Source: an uncultured Verrucomicrobiota bacterium (GTDB taxonomy: Bacteria; Verrucomicrobiota; Verrucomicrobiia; Limisphaerales; UBA1412). From it: a DNA stretch of 47,056 nt. The notes under the pieces were generated by a model that was not told where the DNA came from, searched no databases, and saw only the letters and a list, made by a program, of their open reading frames with translations. Numbering within the stretch: position 1 is the stretch's first letter; the number at the start of each line of letters is the position of its first letter. Both the position numbers and the translations under genes were made by a program. Below, one piece after another: positions 1 through 7,321 of this stretch. Where the stretch lies: NCBI GenBank assembly GCA_944389455.1, contig CALXMK010000020.1, forward strand, positions 1 to 47,056, read 5' to 3'.

Positions 1-2532
1 AGTGATAATTCACTTTTCAAATATATTCAGGTATTTGTCATTTCAAATGGTACGGACAGCCGTTATTTTGCCAATACGGTTGAGCGCAACAAAAACAGCT
101 TTGACTTTACCATGAACTGGGCAAATGCAAAGAATACCGTGATAAAGGATCTCAAAGACTTTACAGAGACCTTTTTCCAAAAGAGCACCTTGCTTAACAT
201 CATTTTTACTTATACAGTCTTTGACACAAACAATACTTTGCTTGTAATGCGCCCGTATCAGATTGCGGCAACAGAGCGTATGTTATGGAAAATCAGAAGT
301 GCATACCAAGCAAAAAAATGGTCTACCACTGAAGGTGGCGGATATGTATGGCATACCACAGGTTCGGGAAAAACGCTTACCAGTTTCAAGGCAGCACGGT
401 TGGCAACCCAACTGGACTTTATTGACAAGGTATTCTTTGTCGTTGATCGCAAGGATCTTGATTATCAGACGATGAAAGAATATCAGAGGTTCTCTCCAGA
501 TAGCGTCAACGGGTCTGAAAGCACAGCAGGACTGAAACGGAATATAGAGAAGGATGACAACAGGATTATCGTCACTACAATTCAGAAACTGAATAATCTG
601 ATGAAAAGTGAAGACAATTTGCCTATTTATCAAAAACAGGTTGTTTTCATTTTCGATGAGTGTCATCGTTCCCAATTCGGCGAGGCGCAAAAACAATTAA
701 GAAAAAAGTTCAAGAAGTATTATCAGTTCGGTTTTACAGGAACCCCCATATTCCCGGCGAATGCTTATGGCTCGGAAACAACGGCAAGCGTGTTCGGCAG
801 GGAATTGCATTCATACGTGATAACGGATGCCATCCGCGATGAAAAAGTATTGAAATTCAAGGTTGACTACAACAATGTAAGACCTCGTTTCAGAAATATA
901 GAAACAGAGCTTGACGAACAAAAACTAAGTGCCGCAGAAAATAAACAGGCATTACTTCATTCCGACCGTATAAATGAGATTTCGCAATATATTTTGCACA
1001 ACTTCAGAATCAAGACCCATCGAAACCAAAGTGATAGCAAAGGCTTCAATGCCATGTTTGCTGTCAGCAGTGTGGATGCAGCCAAATGCTACTATGAAGA
1101 ATTGAACCGATTGCAGAAAGATTCGGAAAAGCCTTTGAAAATAGCTACCATATTTTCTTTCGCCGCCAACGAAGAGCAAAGCGCAATAGGTGAAATACCT
1201 GATGAGAACTTCGAGCCGTCGGCAATGGACCTAAGTGCAAAAGAATTTCTGGCAAAAGCCATTGACGATTATAATACCCTGTTTGGAACAAGTTATGGCA
1301 TTGACGGGAAAGAGTTTCAAAACTATTACAGAGACCTTGCCAAAAGAGTAAAAAATAAAGAGGTGGATCTTGTAATAGTAGTAGGTATGTTCCTGACAGG
1401 TTTTGATGCCCCTACTTTGAATACGTTGTTTGTAGACAAGAACTTACGTTATCATGGACTGATACAAGCATTTTCCCGCACCAACAGGATTTATGACTCA
1501 ACCAAAACGTTCGGTAATATTGTTACCTTCAGAGATCTTGAAAAGCATACGGTTGATGCCATAAGATTATTTGGCGATGAGAATACTGCCAATGTAGTAC
1601 TCGAAAAAAGTTATAAAGAGTATTTGGAAGGTTTTAAGGACATTGTTTCCGGTGAAGCTCGAAAAGGATATATTGATATCGTAAAAGAACTGAGTGATAA
1701 GTTTCCTGATACAGACAAAATCGTTACAGAACAGGATAAAAAGGAATTTGTCAGACTGTTTGGTGAGTATCTGCGGGTGGAAAACGTATTGCAGAATTTT
1801 GATGAGTTTACCACACTCAAGGCTTTTCAAACATTAGACATTAACGATAATGAGGCAGTAGAGACATTTAAAAACGATTATTTTGTTACAGATAGCGATA
1901 TTGCAAAAATGCAGAATTTGCAAATGCCGTCTGACAGAATCATTCAGGATTACAAATCGACTTATAACGACATACGGGACTGGTTAAGGCGAGAAAAGGA
2001 AGGAAAAAAATCAGAAAAATCAAAAATAGATTGGGATGATGTTGTATTTGAGATAGATTTGCTTAAATCACAAGAAATAAATCTGGATTATATCCTTGAG
2101 CTGATTTTTGCAAATAACAAAAAGAAGATGGATAAATCTTCTTTGATAGAGGAGATTCGCCGGATCATTCGGTCAAGCGTTGGTAACAGAGCCAAAGAAA
2201 GTTTGATTGTTGATTTTATCAACGATGCTAATCTTGATGCCATTTCTGACAAAACAGAAATTATAAAAGCATTTTTTGAATATGCACAGGCTAAACAAAA
2301 AGAAGAAGCAGCTGAATTGATTGCAAACGAGAAATTGAATGAAAGAGAAGCCAAGCATTATATTGAAGTGTCACTAAGACGTGAATACGCGAGTGAAAAT
2401 GGGACTGATTTTAACAGTATTCTACCAAAGATGAGTCCTTTGAATCCACAATATTTAACGAAAAAGCAGACTGTATTTCAGAAAATCGTTGATTTTATTG
2501 AGAAATTCAAAGGTGTTGGAGGACATTTATGA
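1..2532 (+). CDS. hsdR: Type I restriction enzyme R subunit HsdR, 5'-truncated by the window edge
   Basis: Motor/nuclease subunit of a type I restriction-modification complex, which translocates DNA with ATP and cleaves unmethylated DNA. The frame is open from base 1 and reads through the family-typical [14 protein letters not shown], so the ATG at 112 is internal and the real start, with the N-terminal PD-(D/E)XK nuclease, lies outside. Superfamily 2 helicase motifs are in order: Walker A HTTGSGKT (about base 352), DECH box (655-666), FTGTP (about 733), then [10 protein letters not shown] and the QAFSRTNR motif VI (about 1385-1490). The long C-terminal helical part is rich in Lys and Glu, as expected for the subunit-contact region. 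Stop is TGA at 2530. No HsdM or HsdS gene follows; they could lie upstream of the window. Family assignment is secure; activity of the complex cannot be judged. Confidence 0.95.
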   Translation, partial: SDNSLFKYIQVFVISNGTDSRYFANTVERNKNSFDFTMNWANAKNTVIKDLKDFTETFFQKSTLLNIIFTYTVFDTNNTLLVMRPYQIAATERMLWKIRSAYQAKKWSTTEGGGYVWHTTGSGKTLTSFKAARLATQLDFIDKVFFVVDRKDLDYQTMKEYQRFSPDSVNGSESTAGLKRNIEKDDNRIIVTTIQKLNNLMKSEDNLPIYQKQVVFIFDECHRSQFGEAQKQLRKKFKKYYQFGFTGTPIFPANAYGSETTASVFGRELHSYVITDAIRDEKVLKFKVDYNNVRPRFRNIETELDEQKLSAAENKQALLHSDRINEISQYILHNFRIKTHRNQSDSKGFNAMFAVSSVDAAKCYYEELNRLQKDSEKPLKIATIFSFAANEEQSAIGEIPDENFEPSAMDLSAKEFLAKAIDDYNTLFGTSYGIDGKEFQNYYRDLAKRVKNKEVDLVIVVGMFLTGFDAPTLNTLFVDKNLRYHGLIQAFSRTNRIYDSTKTFGNIVTFRDLEKHTVDAIRLFGDENTANVVLEKSYKEYLEGFKDIVSGEARKGYIDIVKELSDKFPDTDKIVTEQDKKEFVRLFGEYLRVENVLQNFDEFTTLKAFQTLDINDNEAVETFKNDYFVTDSDIAKMQNLQMPSDRIIQDYKSTYNDIRDWLRREKEGKKSEKSKIDWDDVVFEIDLLKSQEINLDYILELIFANNKKKMDKSSLIEEIRRIIRSSVGNRAKESLIVDFINDANLDAISDKTEIIKAFFEYAQAKQKEEAAELIANEKLNEREAKHYIEVSLRREYASENGTDFNSILPKMSPLNPQYLTKKQTVFQKIVDFIEKFKGVGGHL

Positions 2533-2562
2533 TATTGTACAGAATAATTTAGAAATGAATAT

Positions 2563-2764
2563 ATGAAACTATACAAGTTAATATTTGTAGCCAGTGCGTT
2601 TTTATTGTTGATTAGTACATGTTTCGCCCCTAAAGAAATAACACTTTGCTATATTCGATTATTTTAAAGATGTACTTCCTAAAACCAAGGCTTCAGAACA
2701 ACGAAAACAAATGATTGGAAATATTCTTATAGATATAAAAGAGAATATCCCCGACACACTTTGA
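2563..2764 (+). pseudogene. Frameshifted small lipoprotein/exported-peptide remnant
   Basis: An ATG at 2563 opens a typical signal sequence (MKLYKLIFVASAFLLLISTC) with a lipobox-like LISTC, and stops at 2667 after 34 codons. In the +1 frame, from 2642, a protein-like stretch (HFAIFDYFKDVLPKTKA...) continues to a TGA at 2762. A single-base shift near 2640 would join the two into one product of about 67 residues. I read this as a broken small lipoprotein gene. A genuine 34-residue peptide is the alternative. No family recognised. Confidence 0.35.
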
Positions 2765-2778
2765 TAAAATTCCGTTCT

Positions 2779-3564
2779 TCAGTTTGGTGCAGAAGTATCG
2801 GGCCAAATATCGCCGGCAAAGTATTCTATTAACTTATTTTCCTCGTTAACTAATAATAAAGCACCATTAGCGTTGACGCCTCTTACAGTTCCATGCAGGG
2901 TATATTGTTCTGTCTCTAATCGGATGGGACAATCTCGATAGAGGAGAAAGCTGTTATAGGTTTCAGCAATCACCGGGAAACCTTTTTTTAAAAATAAATC
3001 ATAGCGCTCAAAAAAGATATCCAGAAGTTCTTTCATGAAGATATCTCGGCTGGGGCGTTTTGCCGGAGGAAGCAGCTGAGTCAGAGAGATTGCCGGTTGA
3101 TCAATTGACTCTAAATCACTATCAAGCAGGTTCAGGTTGACTCCTATACCGAGGATAATTCCCATTGTTCGTTTGGAAAGAGGAATTGATTCGGCTAAAA
3201 TTCCCGCTATTTTTTTCTTTTCAACTTGGATGTCGTTAGGCCACTTAAGGCCTGGTTTGAGTCCCATCCGTTCTAGGAGAAGACAGAGACAAACTCCTAT
3301 ATAATGGGTCAAGCAGCTATGTCCGGATTCTCTGGAAAAGTGAGTATTAGGCTTGAGAACAAGCGTCATAAACAGATTTCCGTCACGCGAGAGCCAAGAG
3401 CGGCCGACGCGCCCTTTGCCGGCGGTTTGGTTGTCAGCCACAATAATAGTCCGATCCCGCAGTTCTTCAAAGCGCGTCTTAGCAAAGACATTGGTTGAAT
3501 CAATGATACTTAGTCGGAGGATGTTGTATGGTTGAGAGTCTTTTGAAACAGCAATTTTGCTCAT
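2779..3564 (-). CDS. birA: Biotin--[acetyl-CoA-carboxylase] ligase (BirA), monofunctional
   Basis: Activates biotin to biotinyl-AMP and attaches it to the lysine of biotin-carboxyl-carrier domains. The 261-residue protein has the biotin-loop signature AGKGRVGRSW, the KWPNDI motif, KKIAGILAES, GIGVNLN, and a small C-terminal SH3-like domain ending in a GDI-type segment. There is no N-terminal helix-turn-helix, so it is a group I ligase without the E. coli-type repressor domain. The ATG at 3564 has an upstream AAAGGA. The gene stands alone; the upstream leader carries an intrinsic terminator and hairpins (3615-3716), described separately. Confidence 0.95.
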   Translation of the reverse strand: MSKIAVSKDSQPYNILRLSIIDSTNVFAKTRFEELRDRTIIVADNQTAGKGRVGRSWLSRDGNLFMTLVLKPNTHFSRESGHSCLTHYIGVCLCLLLERMGLKPGLKWPNDIQVEKKKIAGILAESIPLSKRTMGIILGIGVNLNLLDSDLESIDQPAISLTQLLPPAKRPSRDIFMKELLDIFFERYDLFLKKGFPVIAETYNSFLLYRDCPIRLETEQYTLHGTVRGVNANGALLLVNEENKLIEYFAGDIWPDTSAPN

Positions 3565-3614
3565 TCATTTATTCCGATCCTTTTAATTAGTATAACCATC
3601 TTCCAGCATGGAAT

Positions 3615-3643
3615 AAAAAAGGGAGAGTTCAAAAAACCCTCCC
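3615..3643 (-). terminator. Rho-independent terminator upstream of birA
   Basis: On the minus strand a GGGAG...CTCCC stem is followed directly by TTTTTT. It lies about 50 bases before the birA start and about 140 bases after the end of the gene remnant at 3780-4109. It either ends that former transcript or acts as an attenuator for birA. Confidence 0.55.
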
Positions 3644-3653
3644 GGAAAACTAT

Positions 3654-3716
3654 GAAGACACCTGATCTCCCACCTAAAATTTTAGATAAAGATCCGTCTT
3701 CACATGCCGTGAAGAC
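3654..3716 (-). repeat. Nested, mutually exclusive inverted repeats before the birA terminator
   Basis: A perfect 8-bp hairpin (GTCTTCAC/GTGAAGAC, 3696-3716, 5-base loop) overlaps a longer imperfect hairpin in which GAAGAC (3654-3659) pairs GTCTTC (3696-3701), GATCT (3664-3668) pairs AGATC (3690-3694), and the apex is the palindrome CTAAAATTTTAG (3674-3685). Both compete for 3696-3701. With the terminator just downstream on the minus strand, this has the geometry of a two-state leader. No known riboswitch consensus was recognised. It may instead be a decayed repeat. Confidence 0.4.
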
Positions 3717-3779
3717 ACAAACAAAGATATCAGCAGAAGAAAGGTAACACAAGCGTTTTTTTGTCTCCATGACTGTTTA

Positions 3780-4109
3780 TTATCGGTTAATTGTTTTATC
3801 CGTTCCGATAGTGGGGAATCCTGCAGGCAGTGGAGGAGTTTTTGGTATACTCATCGACCGGTTTGGCTCATAGGTACGACAAACTTCTTTAATTCTTAAA
3901 GAAAGAGTTGCCGCAAATTCTTTTCCTCATTAAATGGATTTCTGCTAAGTGATGGAATGATTGAGAACTTGATCCAAGTTTTCAGGGAATTCATATTTGT
4001 CTCGGTTCTGGTTGAGATGTCGAGCAAGATATCTTTTCCACTCCGATTCTGACCACTCAATGATAAGACTCTGAAACAAGCTTTTCCCAATATCCGGGAA
4101 TTTATTCAC
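3780..4109 (-). pseudogene. Stop-interrupted remnant of an unidentified protein gene
   Basis: One minus-strand frame reads protein-like sequence from a GTG at 4109, with blocks such as IEWSESEWKRYLARHLNQ and KYEFPENLDQVL. It then hits three stops within about eight codons and continues in the same frame (GKEFAATLSLRIKEV, then PPLPAGFPTIGTDK) to a TAA at 3780. The same phase before and after the stops argues for decay of one gene of at least 110 codons. No family recognised. A different-frame 64-codon reading over the same bases is less protein-like. Confidence 0.4.
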
Positions 4110-4147
4110 TCATTGGAAATAGAGGTCTCATTGAAAGATGGAACGTC

Positions 4148-4897
4148 TTATTTTGTTAAATTCAAAGATGATTGAAATTTTATTTGCAAAATTTGTTCCA
4201 AGGAAAGTATTTGATATTTTTTCTTATCGAGCAAAGCTAATAATGCCTCCAGCAATTCAGGAGCTTGAGGAAGAGTGTCATGGAGCAGAATAATTCCTCC
4301 GGGATGAAGCTTTTTGCAGATTCGCTTGAGAGTTTGTTCTATAGAGCTGCTTCGAGTATCGAGTGAACGAATACTCCAGCCGATTGTCGTTAAATTGAGT
4401 TGTTGGGTGGCTTGAGCAATCATTGGATTAGTCACGCCAAAAGGAGGTCGAAAAAGGAAAATTTCTGTGCCGACCAGCCGAGAGAGAATCAGACGAGTTT
4501 GTTCCAATTCATCTCTAATGGCAGCTGCGGATTGAAAAGGAAAACTGTTTCTATGGTAAAAGCTGTGAATGCCGATTTGGTGTCCGTTTGCATGAATATA
4601 GCGTACCCATTCGGGATAGGCTTGGGCTTTTTCACCGATGAGGAAAAAGGTGGCTTTAATCTGATGTTTCTCTAAGATTTCGAGAATTTTCGGTGTATAT
4701 TCCGGATGAATTCCATCATCAAAGGTTAGAGCGATTGCCGGAGCTTCTACAAAGTGAGCTGGATTCCCGCAGCAGAGTGCTTTTAGGTAGCGGCGTGACT
4801 CAATTCTGAAGCAGTTGTACCAAAACCAGTATATTATTCCTGCGGTTATTAGAGAAAGAATCAGCAGAATAGAAGGAATAAGGAAGGAGAGGGTCAT
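4148..4897 (-). CDS. Membrane-anchored polysaccharide deacetylase (NodB-homology), last gene of the polyene operon
   Basis: Carbohydrate esterase family 4 fold that removes N- or O-acetyl groups from glycans using a metal ion. The start at 4897 (MTLSFL...) gives 249 residues with one N-terminal membrane helix (about 3-25). It overlaps the stop of the upstream gene as ATGA, so it is translationally coupled; a longer reading from 5008 would run far into that gene. NodB motifs are visible: TFDDG (D60, D61), the metal-binding HSFYH, RPPFG, and LLHDT near the C-terminus. The active site should face the periplasm. Deacetylases of this type accompany some aryl-polyene/flexirubin clusters; the substrate here is unknown. 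It could act on the glycolipid anchor of the pigment. Confidence 0.88.
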   Translation of the reverse strand: MTLSFLIPSILLILSLITAGIIYWFWYNCFRIESRRYLKALCCGNPAHFVEAPAIALTFDDGIHPEYTPKILEILEKHQIKATFFLIGEKAQAYPEWVRYIHANGHQIGIHSFYHRNSFPFQSAAAIRDELEQTRLILSRLVGTEIFLFRPPFGVTNPMIAQATQQLNLTTIGWSIRSLDTRSSSIEQTLKRICKKLHPGGIILLHDTLPQAPELLEALLALLDKKKYQILSLEQILQIKFQSSLNLTK

Positions 4898-5784
4898 GAT
4901 TGAAGAAAACGGATTGGAATAAGAGTTGAAGGCATTCCGGGATATTGTGTGTAGATAAGGCAGACTTGGGAGGGATAGCTGCCGTGAGCAGAGTAAAGGG
5001 TATTCCAAAGAGCATAGGCAGAGAGAGTAGGGGAAACAGGGTATTTCTTCTTTACCTGGATATCCATTTCAGAGGAAGAGAGAACTTGACCGTTCCAGGT
5101 AATTAGGGGGGGGAGAGAAGAATCGGGAGAAATAGATGGATTAAGAGTGAGAAGTTCTTTAGGTGTAGAGGGTTCTTTGGGGAGAGATAGAATTTGAGGC
5201 AGATAGATTTCACCCCATGTTTTGGAGGAGGGTTTGTTTGTCAAAACGAAAAAGGAAGCTCCTTCAAAAGGGATTCTGTCATGCCGAAAAGAACCTAAAC
5301 GGCGAAGTATCTGTTCAGAAGAAGGGGTCAGAATATCAAACGCGCCCAAGAGCACGGAGTTTGTCTGCGGCGTCTGAAGTAAAGAGAGAGCGTCTATTAG
5401 AGCGGATTCAAAGCTGTGATTACGGTGAGTATAGGTCATGTTATATCCATGATTTTTCAGTAACATGGCCAATTGTGCTCCCACTGTATTGAATGTGGAG
5501 TAGATGAAGGGAGTTGGATTAAGGTATTGTTCATTGTTTTCGATAAGAGTACGGAGAAATTTTTCGCTCTCTTCTAGCAATCCCAGTCCACTGGCAGTAA
5601 TAATCGCGTCCACTTGGGATAGGCCAGAATTGGAAAGAGCCTGAAGCCCCACCGCGATAGCAGAGCGGGTAAGGCGGTTCATGCGTCGCCGTATTCCGGC
5701 ATTGGGAATTAAAGAGGAGATCAGCTCTGGTTTGAGTTCCGAAGAGTCTGAAAAGGCTGCAATATATGCTTTAGGCGGTATCAT
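4894..5784 (-). CDS. Chain-length-factor-like ketosynthase homologue (Ketoacyl-synt_2 type)
   Basis: Non-catalytic partner of a type II polyketide ketosynthase, expected to form a heterodimer that sets chain length. The 296-residue protein has the family layout: NRLTRSAIAVGLQAL, then an ITASGLGLLEES stretch, NPTPFIYSTFNTVGAQLA, and SFESALIDAL at the position of the nucleophile elbow. There is no Cys there, so condensation is not expected. It starts 14 bases inside the preceding ketosynthase gene and overlaps the following deacetylase by 4, a sign of tight coupling. Resembles the CLF-type ApeC of aryl-polyene clusters. Bases 5106-5113 are a run of eight C on the coding strand, a possible slippage site. 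Confidence 0.85.
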   Translation of the reverse strand: MIPPKAYIAAFSDSSELKPELISSLIPNAGIRRRMNRLTRSAIAVGLQALSNSGLSQVDAIITASGLGLLEESEKFLRTLIENNEQYLNPTPFIYSTFNTVGAQLAMLLKNHGYNMTYTHRNHSFESALIDALSLLQTPQTNSVLLGAFDILTPSSEQILRRLGSFRHDRIPFEGASFFVLTNKPSSKTWGEIYLPQILSLPKEPSTPKELLTLNPSISPDSSLPPLITWNGQVLSSSEMDIQVKKKYPVSPTLSAYALWNTLYSAHGSYPSQVCLIYTQYPGMPSTLIPIRFLQS

Positions 5785-7045
5785 GCGAAGAATTTGAAGA
5801 GAAAATCAGTGAAGTGTCATTTCCTCCGAAACCGAAAGAATTGGATAATATATGGGTGATAGGGAGAGTGCTTTTGATTTTCAGAGGGGCAGCTGGAAGC
5901 AGAGGATCTGGAGTCGTCATATTCAGGTTGGGAAAGAGAATCCCCTCCTGCATCATAAGCAAGGAGAGAACGGCTTCAATCGCGCCGGCAGCTCCCAGAG
6001 TATGTCCTGTCAGGGGCTTAGTGGAGCTAAAAGGGGGAATCCCCTGAGAGTTTTTTGAAAAGAGAGAAGCGATAGCGTTGGATTCAGACATATCATTGTT
6101 GCGGGTACCAGTACCGTGGGCGTTGATATAATCGATTTTATCGGGAGTCAGTTTTGCCATTTGAATTGCTTCAGTCATAGCCATCAATGGACCTGTGCCT
6201 TCTTCAGAGGAAGCAGTTTGATGGAAGGCATCATTTCGATTAGCGCCTCCAATGAAATATCCGTAAGGGGAATGCACAGGAAAAATATCTTTCCTTAGGG
6301 CAGATTCTATAGAACGAGTACTTTGCAGCACAAGATAGGCGGCTCCTTCCCCCAGGTTCAGTCCCGCACGGTCGGCAGCAAAAGGACGGCAGGGAGCAGG
6401 GTCAAGCAGTTTGAGAGAAGCAAATCCATTGAGTGTAAAACGACAGAGCGCATCACATCCACCAGCCAGGAGAATATCAGCCTGTCCTTGTTCAATGAGG
6501 CGAGCAGCCAGGAGAATAGCGTTAGCGGATGAGGAGCAAGCGGTGCTGAGAGTAGAGGTGAGACCGGTTAAGCCGCAATAGCGAGCGATCAATTGTGTAC
6601 TATCGGCGCAGTCATGTCCTCTGATGAGATTTAAATCAGCGGCGGAGGGGGCTTCCATGAATTTAGAGTAAAATTGCTCTGATAGATCCATTCCTCCCAC
6701 GGTCGAACCGGAGATGATTCCAATAGGTATTTGAGGCAGAGAGGGAAGACCTTTTTCATTCGTAGTGAAAGCATCCGTCAATGCTTGCAGTGCTGCGTGG
6801 ATACCTAAAAGAGCGGTTCTGGAACAGGGGATGGGCAGCGTAAAGTCGGAGCGAGGTGGAAGAGTTCTTCGTAATTCCTCATTGTTTAGAGGAACTTCTC
6901 CTACAGGTACATTGAGAGAGGTTTTGAAAAGAGTAGGAGGGTTCAGCGGAGGAAGAGAATCGTGACAATGGAGAACAGAACGAGTCGTTTCTATGTTAAT
7001 CCCCGCATGAGAGATAATTCCTATGCCTGTGATGGCAATATTCAT
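5771..7045 (-). CDS. Beta-ketoacyl-ACP synthase (FabF-like, polyene type II PKS)
   Basis: Decarboxylative condensing enzyme that extends acyl-ACP by two carbons. Length 424, usual for the family. The catalytic triad is intact: nucleophile C170 in STACSSSANA, H310 in NAHGTGT, and H348 in LTGHTLGAAG. The C-terminal SFGFGGND is also typical. The gene overlaps the acyl carrier protein upstream by 4 bases and the CLF-like gene downstream by 14. The physical pairing with that CLF-like gene suggests the two form the elongating KS-CLF heterodimer, by analogy with ApeO/ApeC; this is inference from gene order. Confidence 0.93.
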   Translation of the reverse strand: MNIAITGIGIISHAGINIETTRSVLHCHDSLPPLNPPTLFKTSLNVPVGEVPLNNEELRRTLPPRSDFTLPIPCSRTALLGIHAALQALTDAFTTNEKGLPSLPQIPIGIISGSTVGGMDLSEQFYSKFMEAPSAADLNLIRGHDCADSTQLIARYCGLTGLTSTLSTACSSSANAILLAARLIEQGQADILLAGGCDALCRFTLNGFASLKLLDPAPCRPFAADRAGLNLGEGAAYLVLQSTRSIESALRKDIFPVHSPYGYFIGGANRNDAFHQTASSEEGTGPLMAMTEAIQMAKLTPDKIDYINAHGTGTRNNDMSESNAIASLFSKNSQGIPPFSSTKPLTGHTLGAAGAIEAVLSLLMMQEGILFPNLNMTTPDPLLPAAPLKIKSTLPITHILSNSFGFGGNDTSLIFSSNSSHDTA

Positions 7046-7308
7046 TTCTTCCGATTTTGAGCGATATATTCTGCCAGTGTTCGAATGGAGAAGAAGATGG
7101 GACGGGCCTGTTCAGGATTTTCTAGTTTTATGCCATAGTTTTTATCCAGAATGATAATAATTTCCAGTGCGTCGATGGAATCCAATCCCAGGCTGCTGGC
7201 ATCATTACCAAAAAGCGGAGCATCAGGATTTAAGGTTTCCGGAGTTTGATCTTCCCAGTTAAGGGCTTCAATTAGCTGTAGTTTAAGTTGTTCGATAATT
7301 TGATCCAT
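7042..7308 (-). CDS. Acyl carrier protein (polyene operon, downstream copy)
   Basis: 88-residue carrier with the phosphopantetheine site at S44 in LGLDSIDALE, preceded by acidic residues and followed by the helix III region. It overlaps the next ketosynthase by 4 bases and follows the KS-CLF fusion gene by 13 bases. It is one of two carriers in the operon; in aryl-polyene pathways two ACPs share the growing chain. It would be activated by a phosphopantetheinyl transferase, and none is encoded in this window. Confidence 0.93.
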   Translation of the reverse strand: MDQIIEQLKLQLIEALNWEDQTPETLNPDAPLFGNDASSLGLDSIDALEIIIILDKNYGIKLENPEQARPIFFSIRTLAEYIAQNRKK

Positions 7309-7321
7309 ATTATTTACTGTG

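Noticed and set aside
3561..3770. Minus-strand open frame of 69 codons upstream of birA
   Set aside because: It contains the terminator and nested hairpins, and its product has no recognisable features.
3896..4090. 64-codon minus-strand frame
   Set aside because: A different frame over the same bases has better protein character and continues past stops to 3780, so this one is likely a shadow.
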